A DNA stretch of 64,000 nt from Kribbella sindirgiensis. GTDB lineage: Bacteria; Actinomycetota; Actinomycetes; Propionibacteriales; Kribbellaceae. The position numbers and the translations under genes were made by a program. Of this stretch, positions 49,650 through 57,728 are shown one piece after another. The stretch spans positions 225,336 through 289,335 of the forward strand of contig NZ_SJKA01000009.1 in assembly GCF_004331435.1 (NCBI RefSeq), read 5' to 3'. The notes beneath the pieces were generated by a model, which saw only the letters and a list, made by a program, of their open reading frames with translations, was not told the origin of the DNA and did not search any database. Positions within the stretch are counted from its first letter, which is position 1; each line of letters begins with the position of its first letter.

Positions 49650-50699
49650 ATGCTGGTGGCATTGGTGACGGCGGCGGTTGTCGGGTTGACGCCGGGGGTG
49701 GCTTCTCCGTTGCAGGAGAAGCTCGATGGCGTGGTGGGGATCGGGGCCGTTGCCGAGGTGCGGGACGGTCGGGCGGTGTGGCGGGGTAGCAGCGGTGTTG
49801 CGGAACTCGGCAGTTCGCGGAAGGTTCCGGTGGCCGGGCGGTTCCGGATCGGCAGTATCACCAAGACGTTTGTCGCCACCGTCGTACTGCAACTCGTCGC
49901 CGAGAAGCGGATAGGTCTCGAAGACTCGGTGGAACGCTGGTTGCCGGGCGTCGTGCCGAACGGCGCGAACATCACCGTGCGCCAATTGCTCAACCACACC
50001 AGCGGTTTGTACGACTTCAAGGACACGTTGCCGATGCCGCCGAGCCCGGAGTTCTACGCGCTGCGCTACCGCACGTGGACCGCCGCGGAGCAGATCGAGC
50101 GCGCCCTCGCGCATCCGCCGGTGTTCGACACGCCGGGTTCGCGCTACGACTACTCGAACACCAATTACCTGCTCCTCGGCGAGATCATCGAGAAGGCGAC
50201 CGGCCGGACGTACGCCGAGCAGATCGAACGCCGCCTGATCCGCCCGCTCAAGCTGCACGGTACGACGCTTCCCGGTACGTCGCCGTACATCAAGGGACCG
50301 CACGCGCACGGGTACATCCCGAAGGACGGCGGGCAACTCGACTACACCGAGATGAACCCGACGCTGTTCGGCGCGGGCGGCGACGTGATCTCCACGACCC
50401 GCGACCTGAACCGCTTCTTCGCGGCCCTGCTCGGCGGGCACCTGCTCCCGGCCCGGCTGCTCGACGCGATGAAGACGCCGGGTACGCCGGACAAGGCGTA
50501 CGGCCTCGGGCTGTCGTGGCACGACACCACGTGCAAGATCCGGGTGTACGGCAACGACGGCGACGCGCTCGCGTACCAGGCCTACTCGTTCTCCACGGAG
50601 GACGCCCGGCGGCAGGTCACCGTCGCCGTCACCCCGCACCTCCCGGACAACCCGGACAAGTCCGTCGACGCCTTCGTGGACCAGGCAATCTGTCGCTGA
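49650..50699 (+). CDS. serine hydrolase, class C beta-lactamase/DD-peptidase family
   Basis: A 349-aa exported enzyme. A short signal peptide (MLVALVTAAVVGLTPGVAS) precedes the catalytic domain with SITK (SxxK nucleophile in FRIGSITKTFVATVVLQL), Tyr motif YDYSNTNYLLLG (YxN) and a C-terminal region where the KTG-type motif is degenerate (GNDGDALAY). Relatives are D-aminopeptidases, DD-carboxypeptidases or esterases. ATG 49650 behind AGAGGAG is chosen over the in-frame ATG upstream. Confidence 0.83.
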   Translation: MLVALVTAAVVGLTPGVASPLQEKLDGVVGIGAVAEVRDGRAVWRGSSGVAELGSSRKVPVAGRFRIGSITKTFVATVVLQLVAEKRIGLEDSVERWLPGVVPNGANITVRQLLNHTSGLYDFKDTLPMPPSPEFYALRYRTWTAAEQIERALAHPPVFDTPGSRYDYSNTNYLLLGEIIEKATGRTYAEQIERRLIRPLKLHGTTLPGTSPYIKGPHAHGYIPKDGGQLDYTEMNPTLFGAGGDVISTTRDLNRFFAALLGGHLLPARLLDAMKTPGTPDKAYGLGLSWHDTTCKIRVYGNDGDALAYQAYSFSTEDARRQVTVAVTPHLPDNPDKSVDAFVDQAICR

Positions 50700-50806
50700 A
50701 ACCGGTCACCGGATGTGACATTGTCCGCTCGGCGGTTTGGTGATCGAGGGAAACGGCGACACTGGTATGGATGCCTTGTTGCCATCTCCCGAAGGGGTCC
50801 GGGACC

Positions 50807-51280
50807 TTGGAACTCGCCATGCTCGGTGCCGACGACTGGCCGATCGCCCGGGACGTCCGTCTCCGGGCCCTGAAGGACTCGCCGACGGCGTACATCGCCG
50901 ACTACGAGGACGAGGTGGCCGTCGGTGAGGACGGCTGGCGCGAACGTTTCACCCGCATGCAGTGGGCCGTAGCCCGGGACGAGACCCGGATCATCGGCCT
51001 GGCAAGCTCGGTCCGCGTCGCCGCCCGCCCGCCGTACGAACGCCACATCGAGTCGGTCTGGGTAGACCCGAGATACCGGCGCAACGGCGTACTCCGAGCG
51101 GTCCTCGGCCACCTGGCAACGGTCGAACCCGACGTCACCGAGTGGCGCGTCTGGGTCCTGGACACCAACACGATCGCCCGCCACGTCTACGAACGGCTGG
51201 GCTTCTACGCCACCGGAGAATGCCAACTCCTACCCGACGGCTCCGGCCGTCGCGAAATTCGTCTCCGATTCGGTGGGTAG
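50807..51280 (+). CDS. GNAT-family N-acetyltransferase
   Basis: A 157-aa acetyltransferase. The start aligns as LELAMLGADDWPIARDVRLR, so TTG 50807 is preferred; ATG 50819 would cut the first strand. The acetyl-CoA-binding region is ESVWVDPRYRRNGVLRAVLG (Q/RxxGxG/A variant, with Asn-Gly-Val), and the C-terminal motif is NTIARHVYERLGFYATGE. Substrate unknown; the group often acetylates amino groups of small molecules or ribosomal proteins. Confidence 0.82.
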   Translation: MELAMLGADDWPIARDVRLRALKDSPTAYIADYEDEVAVGEDGWRERFTRMQWAVARDETRIIGLASSVRVAARPPYERHIESVWVDPRYRRNGVLRAVLGHLATVEPDVTEWRVWVLDTNTIARHVYERLGFYATGECQLLPDGSGRREIRLRFGG

Positions 51281-52426
51281 ACCGTAGCCACAGGAGATCC
51301 ATCTCGGCAGCTGGAGCTCGGCCAGTGCGTCCCGGTCCCTCCGGACCTGCGGGAAATGGCCGAGCATCTTCTGCCACCGACGCTCGTCCTCCTGCCAGTT
51401 CACGATGAAGTCCGCACACAGGTCCGGCGAGATGCTGTCGGCCCGATCCTGCGCGATCTTCAGCGACTTGTTCGCACCGCTGTAGTCCGCCTCGCTGAGC
51501 TGGGCGCGCGGAAGGGCTTCGATCGTTTCGGCGATCGTCTTGAGCCGGATGCCCTTGAAGTGCTGCCAGTAGCTCGCCCGAGTCGCGATGGCCAATTGCT
51601 CCTCGAAGCACAGTCCTGACCGGCGGTCGAAGGCCGCGTACAGCCCCTCGGCGAGCAGGTCGCCGAACTCTTCCCGGGCCGCGCGTTGCGGATCCGCGAA
51701 CGGCCGGTACTCCAGTTGGCTGACCTCGCCGATCTTCATCAACGACCGCTCCGCGGCATGCCGGGCGAAGAAGAACCAGTCCTCGTTGTAGACATCGGCG
51801 AAGAACGACAGATCCGGGTGCTGCAGGTTCACCCCGAGAGTTGCGCCGCTGACGAACACGTCCTGCCTGAAGCCTGCGAGCCGCCGCGCGTGGCAGACCA
51901 CCGAGTTGTCGGGGAAGTACCGGCTGACCATCGACGCCACCGGGTGCCGGTCGAGGTAGCCGGCCAGACGCCGAACGTCGCGCGGGCTGAACCCCCTGAT
52001 GTCGTCGTCGACGAACAGGATCTTGTTCCATCCGCACATCCGGCCGAGCAGCAGACCGATGTTGCGCTTCGCGCTGAGATCACTGGATCGATTGGCCGAA
52101 GCCGCCTGGAAGTCCTCGCCCGACGTCAGCGGCGCGTCACACGGAGGCCGGTAGTTCGTGGGCACCTCGACGACCAGCGCCTGCGCACCCAAGGTCTTCT
52201 CCACGCGGCGCGCGACCTGCTCGACCTGCGCCTGCCGGCTGCACAGAATGACGAGCGGCACGGACAACGCAGCGGACAGGCTGATGACCTCTTGCAGTGC
52301 GAAGGCCGGGCGCGCGGCCGGGACCACGATCGCGTCCAGGCGGGTGTTCGCAGAGGCTGCTACTGGAGCGGAGCCGTCACGGAGCAGTCCCGCGTGCGAC
52401 TGACCGTGCCTGATCTGACGGCTCAT
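51230..52426 (-). CDS. glycosyltransferase-like (GT-A fold) protein
   Basis: A 398-aa protein. After an N-terminal extension the Rossmann-like part begins at LDAIVVPAARPAF, with ALSVPLVILCSRQ and a basic KRNIGLLLGRMCGWNKILFV. The acidic VDDDIRGF matches the metal-binding DxD of GT-A enzymes. Later blocks (VSGATLGVNLQ, FFADVYNEDWFFF) resemble the acceptor side of family 2-like glycosyltransferases. The function is otherwise unknown. ATG 52426 overlaps the XRE regulator stop by 4 bp, so the two are coupled. Its 3' end overlaps the convergent GNAT gene by about 50 bp. Confidence 0.65.
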   Translation of the reverse strand: MSRQIRHGQSHAGLLRDGSAPVAASANTRLDAIVVPAARPAFALQEVISLSAALSVPLVILCSRQAQVEQVARRVEKTLGAQALVVEVPTNYRPPCDAPLTSGEDFQAASANRSSDLSAKRNIGLLLGRMCGWNKILFVDDDIRGFSPRDVRRLAGYLDRHPVASMVSRYFPDNSVVCHARRLAGFRQDVFVSGATLGVNLQHPDLSFFADVYNEDWFFFARHAAERSLMKIGEVSQLEYRPFADPQRAAREEFGDLLAEGLYAAFDRRSGLCFEEQLAIATRASYWQHFKGIRLKTIAETIEALPRAQLSEADYSGANKSLKIAQDRADSISPDLCADFIVNWQEDERRWQKMLGHFPQVRRDRDALAELQLPRWISCGYGLPTESETNFATAGAVG

Positions 52427-53559
52427 TCGCCATCCTCCTCGGGAGACCATTCGAAGAGACGGTTCTCCGAGATTTCGAGATCCGGCGTGACGGCTTCGCC
52501 GTTGATCACCGGAACCCGCATCAACAGGCCGAAGACACCACCTGGGAACCTGTTGGCCAGGTAGGCCTCGTTGCGCTCGCGGACGGCGTCGTCGGTCAGC
52601 ATCCGAACCGCGCCGAGCACGCCCCGGCTGTAGACACCGTTGCAGATCGTGATGGTGCGGCTGTGATTGAAGGGATTGGGCAGTCGTGCGAACAGCGCGA
52701 CGTCCTCGACGAGCTCCCGAGGGGTTTCGTCGCGCCATGCGTCCTGGGCCTGTTCAGCCTCCAGCTCTTCCTGCGACGGAGCCTCGTCCTCGGAGACGGG
52801 TTCTTTGCTCTCCTCCCAGACTGGCCGGTACTCCTGACCGTCGCGGGAGCGGAAGATCTCGCCGTCGGCAAGATCCGGCACCGACATCTGCCGGATCGGC
52901 AAGTTGTCGAGAACCCGCAACAGCCGGCTGGTGACCCGGTTCCAGGCGATACCGCCGATCAGGATCAGATGGCCGGACAGGTGGTCCGCGCTCACCTCCG
53001 TCGGGAGCCGGTGCCGCACGCGAAGCTCCGGGTTGGAGGCGCGGACGTGACCCCACATCTCGATCAACGCGTCGAGGTCGGCGTACTTGTAGAGCTTGGT
53101 GTGGTTCGGGTTCTTCTCGTCCGCGAGCGGAGAGCGTCCCCCTTCCGGGACTTCCGGACAGATGAGAGTGATTCGCCCGGATTCGAAATCGAAGGTGTAC
53201 GAGCTGCTGGACGCCGGCGAGCCGGTCTGCTGTTGACGGATGTCGTCCCGCAGCCTGACCAACTCACGGTGCAGGCCGTCGAAGCGCTCGCGCTCGGCTC
53301 CGGTCAGATCGCCCTCGCGTGGCAGCCGGTCCGGTATGTCGGACATCGCGAAGAGCAGTGCGTACGAGCGCAGTCGCTCTTCCGGTGGGAGTTTGGGGTT
53401 GGTTTGCGATTCCCACGAGCTGATGGTCGCCACCGCGACGCGGGCGTCGCCGGTGCTGAGGGCGTGCGACAGGTCCTTCTGGGTCAGTCGCTCGGTCTCA
53501 CGAAGATCCCGGAGTCGCCTGGCGAGTCGTACGGCCTCTGGAGAAGGGGCCACTCTCAC
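52423..53559 (-). CDS. XRE-type regulator with large C-terminal domain
   Basis: A 378-aa protein. N-terminal Cro/CI HTH (about 8-70): ARRLRDLRETERLTQKDLSH, ATISSWESQTNPKLPPEE. A coiled segment and linker lead to a C-terminal domain (about 180-370) with a Rossmann-like strand HLILIGGIAWNRVTSRLLRV, an acidic loop and RTITICNGVYSRGVLGAVRM. I do not recognise the domain; the GG and N pattern suggests nucleotide-like ligand binding. Coupling to a glycosyltransferase-like gene suggests that the ligand may be a nucleotide sugar or related metabolite, a guess only. TATACG near 53704-53709 may belong to its promoter region. Confidence 0.6.
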   Translation of the reverse strand: MRVAPSPEAVRLARRLRDLRETERLTQKDLSHALSTGDARVAVATISSWESQTNPKLPPEERLRSYALLFAMSDIPDRLPREGDLTGAERERFDGLHRELVRLRDDIRQQQTGSPASSSSYTFDFESGRITLICPEVPEGGRSPLADEKNPNHTKLYKYADLDALIEMWGHVRASNPELRVRHRLPTEVSADHLSGHLILIGGIAWNRVTSRLLRVLDNLPIRQMSVPDLADGEIFRSRDGQEYRPVWEESKEPVSEDEAPSQEELEAEQAQDAWRDETPRELVEDVALFARLPNPFNHSRTITICNGVYSRGVLGAVRMLTDDAVRERNEAYLANRFPGGVFGLLMRVPVINGEAVTPDLEISENRLFEWSPEEDGE

Positions 53560-53878
53560 TCCCGTAAATGGTCGACCAACTTGCGGGTGCGGCGGATCGG
53601 CTGATCCTACACCCCGCTCTACCCGACTTCACCGAGCCCTGCTGTACCGCGCTCCGCCGGGGGTCACCCGGCCGACCTGCTGTCCTACGAAGGAGGGCTC
53701 TCTTATACGGCTTGGATCGCCATTGCTCCTGACAAACTGACGATTGACCGCAGTTACACCGTGGATCTACCGTAATACTGAAGTCGACCTGAAGCCAACT
53801 GAAACCACGCGACGCGCGGAGATAAGGAGATCCCGAGGATCCGGACGGGGTGTTCGTACCAACCTGAGCAGGTGCCCG
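53560..53878. other. 319-bp intergenic region with a rightward promoter
   Basis: Between the XRE gene and the next gene. TTGACC (53744-53749), an 18-bp spacer and TACCGT (53768-53773) form a good promoter for the plus-strand gene, giving a 5' UTR of about 100 nt. GATAAGGAGATCC (53821-53833) is a Shine-Dalgarno-like stretch with no start codon at the right distance. The base composition is lower in GC than in the surroundings. Confidence 0.45.
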
Positions 53879-54652
53879 ATGCGCAGATCATCAGCCACAC
53901 CGACGATCGCGGCAGGCGATCTCGAGGCGATCGGCGCATTGGAGTCGGGGAACTGGCGAGCCGCCCTGCGGGTGCTCGGTGCGGGCCGGGTCGTGGACGC
54001 GTATCTCGGGACGAATCTGCGGACCGTGGCGCGGGCGATGGCGTTCCGCGCGGCCGGTGAGCACGGGCGGGCCTGGGAGACGCTGGGTGTCGCCGCGGCC
54101 GGTATTGCTCGCCACCAGCCGGGCGTTCCGATGGTGAAATCCGACGTCGTACGGCTGGCGCTTCCGCCGGAACATGCCGGTCCTGCTTTCCGGACGATCC
54201 GGCTGATCTGGCGGGAACAGAGCGAACTCAGCAACCTGCGGACCCTCGCTGCCGACCGGCCGAGTGGGATGCCTCAGGACCGGCACATCCTGGTGCTCGC
54301 CTTCGTCGAGTACCTGTCCTGGCTGGAGCTCGATCTCGGCACCAGCCTCACCGAGCTGGCGACCGACGAGGCCCGGCCGCTCGTCGGGCAGCAGCTCAGT
54401 GAGCTGCGCGACCGGCGCCGCGAGGGGTTCCTGCGCAGCGCGACCGACCTGCGGCAGTTGCCGTTGCCGCGGGCGGGCACGATGACGAAGACGGTTTGGG
54501 GCCGAGCCGGCGGGTACCACGGTCTGCGCCGGTTGGCCCTACTGGAACTGGCGGAGCGGCCGGAGCCGCCCTGGACCGATTCACCGGCGCCGGCGAGCTG
54601 CCCGGCCCGTGCCGGTGCGCGGATGGCCTGGACGCTGGCCCAGGCGGGCTGA
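53879..54652 (+). CDS. hypothetical helical protein
   Basis: A 257-aa protein that I do not recognise. It is largely helical, with TPR-like stretches (DLEAIGALESGNWRAALRVL, MAFRAAGEHGRAWETLGVAA) and a middle part rich in Leu, Asp and Glu (LVLAFVEYLSWLELDLGTSL). No signal peptide or membrane helix. ATG 53879 has a weak AGCAGG at 8 nt; upstream in-frame codons are not family-like. It may form an operon with the next two genes. Possible scaffold or effector. Confidence 0.5.
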   Translation: MRRSSATPTIAAGDLEAIGALESGNWRAALRVLGAGRVVDAYLGTNLRTVARAMAFRAAGEHGRAWETLGVAAAGIARHQPGVPMVKSDVVRLALPPEHAGPAFRTIRLIWREQSELSNLRTLAADRPSGMPQDRHILVLAFVEYLSWLELDLGTSLTELATDEARPLVGQQLSELRDRRREGFLRSATDLRQLPLPRAGTMTKTVWGRAGGYHGLRRLALLELAERPEPPWTDSPAPASCPARAGARMAWTLAQAG

Positions 54653-54663
54653 TCGCCTTTACG

Positions 54664-54797
54664 TGCCCTTTACCAGGCGGAACTTGGGTCATAACCTTTG
54701 GAGATCGTCTCCATCCGATGGTGCGCAGTTCGAGATCGTTGACTTCGACAACGATGGCGAGCGCCGGCCGGCCGCGCGTGAAGGGGGTTCGACCTGA
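54664..54797 (+). CDS. putative 43-aa peptide coupled to the next gene
   Basis: A short frame from GTG 54664 ending at TGA 54797, overlapping the next ATG by one base (TGATG). The product starts MPFTRRNLGHNLWRSSPSD and continues with the acidic QFEIVDFDNDGERR. Third-position GC is about two thirds, lower than in neighbours, so coding status is uncertain. A longer frame from 54609 exists. No homologue recognised. Confidence 0.3.
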
Positions 54798-56089
54798 TGT
54801 TGACCCTCCGGACTGCCCCGGGAATCGTCGGGCGCCCCGACGTACGGCTGACGAGATCGACGCCGGCCGACCTGGTGCGGGCGGTGGAGCTGGCGCCCGG
54901 GGTCGCCGTCGAGATCGATCTCGCCGACCCGTCGCGCTGGCATGCGGTCGACGTACGGCGCTGGGCCTCGGCGGACCGGGATCTGCTCGAGGCGCTGCTC
55001 GGGCCGGCCGCGGTACGGGAGGTGACCGGGCTGCTCGCGTCGGGTGATGCGAAGGCCGGCGTACCGCTCGAGGTCGCGCCGGCCACGGTCTGGCGGCGGC
55101 TCGCGGTCGTCGACGCGTTGGACTGGTGGTTGCAGCTGCCGTTGAACCAGGGGCTGCTGGATGCGGAACGCGCGATCGTTCGCGCCCGTGCCGCGACATC
55201 CCTGCGCTCGGGGGCGCTCCGGCGTACCTTCGTCGATCGTGCCGTTGTGCTCGCTCGCCGGTCGGCCGGTGAGGTCAGCACGTACCTGAACGGGATCGCC
55301 GGCGCATCGTTGCCTAAGGCACTCTCTTCGGGGTTGTCCCGGCTGGCCGCGGGGTATGCGTCGCTGGCTCGTGAGGTCGACGGGCCGGACGCGGCGCTGG
55401 CCGCGGTACAGACGGCCTGGGAGCGCGTGTCTCTGGCGCCTTTGAAGTCGGCGGCGTCGGTTGTAGGGGCACTCCCGGCGCTGGCGAGCTCTGGAGTTGA
55501 CCCGCGACGAGTGCGTGCTCGTGTCGTCGGTAGCGACGTACAACTGGTCCCAACAGGTACGGCGGTACGCGTCGTCGTGCCCGCTTTCGCGCCGCTGCCG
55601 TCGCCTGTTGTCGCCGATCGGCTGATGGTGCGCCTCGTCGACCGTCGTTCCGGTGAGGCTCAGGTGCCGGCACTGTTGACGCTCCAGACGAGCGGTGCTG
55701 GAAAGCCTGTGTTCACTGAGGTTGTGCCGCTTCGCGGGGCGTCGGTGGATGACCTGCGCGCGGACGTCTTCGACGCCGACAGTGCGGAGCCGGCCGCTTC
55801 CGACACCGACCTGCTGCGGCAGCGGCGCGCACAGCTCGTCCTGAGCGAGTGGCGACGTACGGCGGCAGAGTCGCGGCTCTCGCGCAGTCTGAGGGCCCGC
55901 AACCGCCGGCTCGTGCGCTTGCTCGACGCACTCGCTCCCAGCACCGGACCGCTCTTCCACGGCGGTCCTGCTCGCGAAGACATCGCTGACCTCGTCAACG
56001 GCGGCAGCAACCACCCGTGGTTCAGCACCACGGCTGCGGCCGGAGGTCCCTTGGTAGCCGAGTTGGCCGCCGCGTACGACCCCCACTGA
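54797..56089 (+). CDS. hypothetical protein, 430 aa
   Basis: A cytoplasmic protein that I do not recognise. Residues 1-150 include a compact start (LTLRTAPGIVGRPDVRLTRS) and a Trp-rich segment (VWRRLAVVDALDWWLQLPLN). The centre (150-230) is helical with many Ala and Arg; the C-terminal part includes beta-rich VRVVVPAFAPLP and VADRLMVRLVDRRSGEA. ATG 54797 follows GAAGGGGG. No transmembrane helix. It may act with the preceding 257-aa and 43-aa products; the trio with the divergent XRE pair is an accessory block of unknown function. Confidence 0.55.
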   Translation: MLTLRTAPGIVGRPDVRLTRSTPADLVRAVELAPGVAVEIDLADPSRWHAVDVRRWASADRDLLEALLGPAAVREVTGLLASGDAKAGVPLEVAPATVWRRLAVVDALDWWLQLPLNQGLLDAERAIVRARAATSLRSGALRRTFVDRAVVLARRSAGEVSTYLNGIAGASLPKALSSGLSRLAAGYASLAREVDGPDAALAAVQTAWERVSLAPLKSAASVVGALPALASSGVDPRRVRARVVGSDVQLVPTGTAVRVVVPAFAPLPSPVVADRLMVRLVDRRSGEAQVPALLTLQTSGAGKPVFTEVVPLRGASVDDLRADVFDADSAEPAASDTDLLRQRRAQLVLSEWRRTAAESRLSRSLRARNRRLVRLLDALAPSTGPLFHGGPAREDIADLVNGGSNHPWFSTTAAAGGPLVAELAAAYDPH

Positions 56090-56185
56090 CCCAGGTGGTG
56101 CCGTCGCGGCATCGATGTTCGCCCTGTGTGCGCAGGTCATCGCGTAATGGAACGTGCGACCGATCGACCTCCCGAGGAGCGAGCC

Positions 56186-56707
56186 ATGACCGTCGTCTCT
56201 CGAGCCACCAGCCGCCGCACCCGCCCCGGCAACAACCGCCGTACCCGCACCACACCCCGCGCCGGCCGCGGCCCCACCCGCGGCCGGACCCGTAGTACCC
56301 GGCGCTATCTGGTGCCGGCAGTGCTCTCACGCACCTCAGACCGCGCAGTGGTCCGCAGACGCGCCGACGTACGCGCCGCGATCGTTCTGTGGTTCCTGAT
56401 GGCCGCCGACCTGGCCACGGTGATCTGGATGTACACGCTGGGCGAGTGGCTGGACCACGCCTCCAAGTTCACCGCCACCGCGACTCTAGGCGGCCACCAC
56501 TACATCGTCCTGGCCACAGCCGCCGCAGCCTTCACCACCCTTGCCGCAGTCGCCATCCTCTCTGACGGCTTCACCAAGACCACCCGTCCCCTGACGATCG
56601 TCAGAACCGCCGCCTGCATCCTCTCCCTAACAGCCCTGACCGGCCTGGTAGCTCTGCTCCTAGCTGCGCTAGTAATCCGCCTACTAGTGGGTCCACTCCG
56701 TCCCTAG
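56186..56707 (+). CDS. membrane protein with Arg-rich N-terminus
   Basis: A 173-aa protein. Residues 1-60 are very basic (many Arg with Thr and Pro: TRPGNNRRTRTTPRAGRGPT), followed by three predicted helices (about 67-90, IVLWFLMAADLATVIWMYTL; 103-125; 140-165). The basic tail should lie in the cytoplasm and may bind nucleic acid or acidic lipid. ATG 56186 has GAGGAG 7 nt upstream. No family recognised. Confidence 0.55.
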   Translation: MTVVSRATSRRTRPGNNRRTRTTPRAGRGPTRGRTRSTRRYLVPAVLSRTSDRAVVRRRADVRAAIVLWFLMAADLATVIWMYTLGEWLDHASKFTATATLGGHHYIVLATAAAAFTTLAAVAILSDGFTKTTRPLTIVRTAACILSLTALTGLVALLLAALVIRLLVGPLRP

Positions 56708-56774
56708 CCTCACCTGGACAGTGAGCGCATTCTGAGTGCATGACGAATCGTGACGCTCGGTGCGTCTTACAGCT

Positions 56775-57728
56775 ATGAGGCACTCGTACTTGGTTCCCGC
56801 TGTCGTGCTCGCCGCTCTGACCCTGTCGGCCTGTGGGGACGAGGTGGCGCCAACCTCCAGTCCAAGCAGCGCAACGCCGATCACCCCGAGGCCTAGCGAC
56901 GCGGTGGGCACGCAGATCCCGCAGGGCCCCGCGACCCCGCTGTTTCTCGACCGAGCGCGGGCTGTCGCACAAGCCGTCCGGACCGCAGGGCTCCCGAAGC
57001 CTCCGGAAGGGATCTTCCTGTACGGGACCCGGACGCCGGACCTCGCTTTCGACACGACCGAGCAGAAGGTTGCGTGGATAGCCGGGTACGTCGCGATCGC
57101 ACCGGGGGTACAACTTGGATCCGGCGGCACGACTCGCATCGACTTCACCGACGGACCGAGCGTCTCGGTCGACGTCCTCGCTCCCCGGCCGGCGCTGACC
57201 GCGGCGATCGGAGCGACGCACGACAACTGCGGCCACATGGCGGTACCGGCGGCGAAGTGCATACTCGTGATCACCGGCGGCTCCCTGAAGACAGTTGAGG
57301 TGGACACGAGCGCCGGCCGCGCGACGGTGCCGGCCTGGTCCTTCACCGCCAAGGGATTGTCGAGACCGATCGTCGCCCTGGCCGTTTCCCCGGCGGTGCT
57401 CAAGCCTTTGCCCCAGCCCACCACACTGCCGGGGCTCGCCGACCCGGACCGCGACCTGCTCTCGGTCGGGAGCCTCACCCGAGCCGACGGCAACACGCTC
57501 ACCGTCAACCTCCACCACGGCAAGTGCGACCCCGACCTGCGAGCCCACGTCCTCGAGCTCGACGACATGGTGATCATCGGCGGAAGCCATGCCCCGTTCG
57601 ATGGCGCCTGCGTGGACGTAGGCCTCAGCACCCCAGCCACCGTCACACTCACCGCCTCACTCGGAGACAAGCCCGTCATCAGCGCCGAGACCGGCACGAG
57701 ACTCGACGTCTACCCTCACCTCAGGTAG
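56775..57728 (+). CDS. predicted lipoprotein, unknown function
   Basis: A 317-aa protein with a lipoprotein signal ending LTLSAC (Cys19 or 20), then a Ser/Thr/Pro linker and a globular domain. Cysteine pairs in THDNCGHMAVPAAKCILV and HHGKCDPDLR with FDGACVDVG suggest two disulfides. No enzymatic motif. ATG 56775 gives a clean signal peptide; an upstream in-frame ATG at 56760 is less suitable. Its last 72 bp overlap the convergent MMPL gene, an unusually long tail-to-tail overlap. Confidence 0.65.
   Translation: MRHSYLVPAVVLAALTLSACGDEVAPTSSPSSATPITPRPSDAVGTQIPQGPATPLFLDRARAVAQAVRTAGLPKPPEGIFLYGTRTPDLAFDTTEQKVAWIAGYVAIAPGVQLGSGGTTRIDFTDGPSVSVDVLAPRPALTAAIGATHDNCGHMAVPAAKCILVITGGSLKTVEVDTSAGRATVPAWSFTAKGLSRPIVALAVSPAVLKPLPQPTTLPGLADPDRDLLSVGSLTRADGNTLTVNLHHGKCDPDLRAHVLELDDMVIIGGSHAPFDGACVDVGLSTPATVTLTASLGDKPVISAETGTRLDVYPHLR

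Noticed and set aside
50712..50730. CRP-like half-site TGTGACATTGTCCG before the GNAT gene
   Set aside because: Only the left half matches TGTGA-N6-TCACA; the right half does not.
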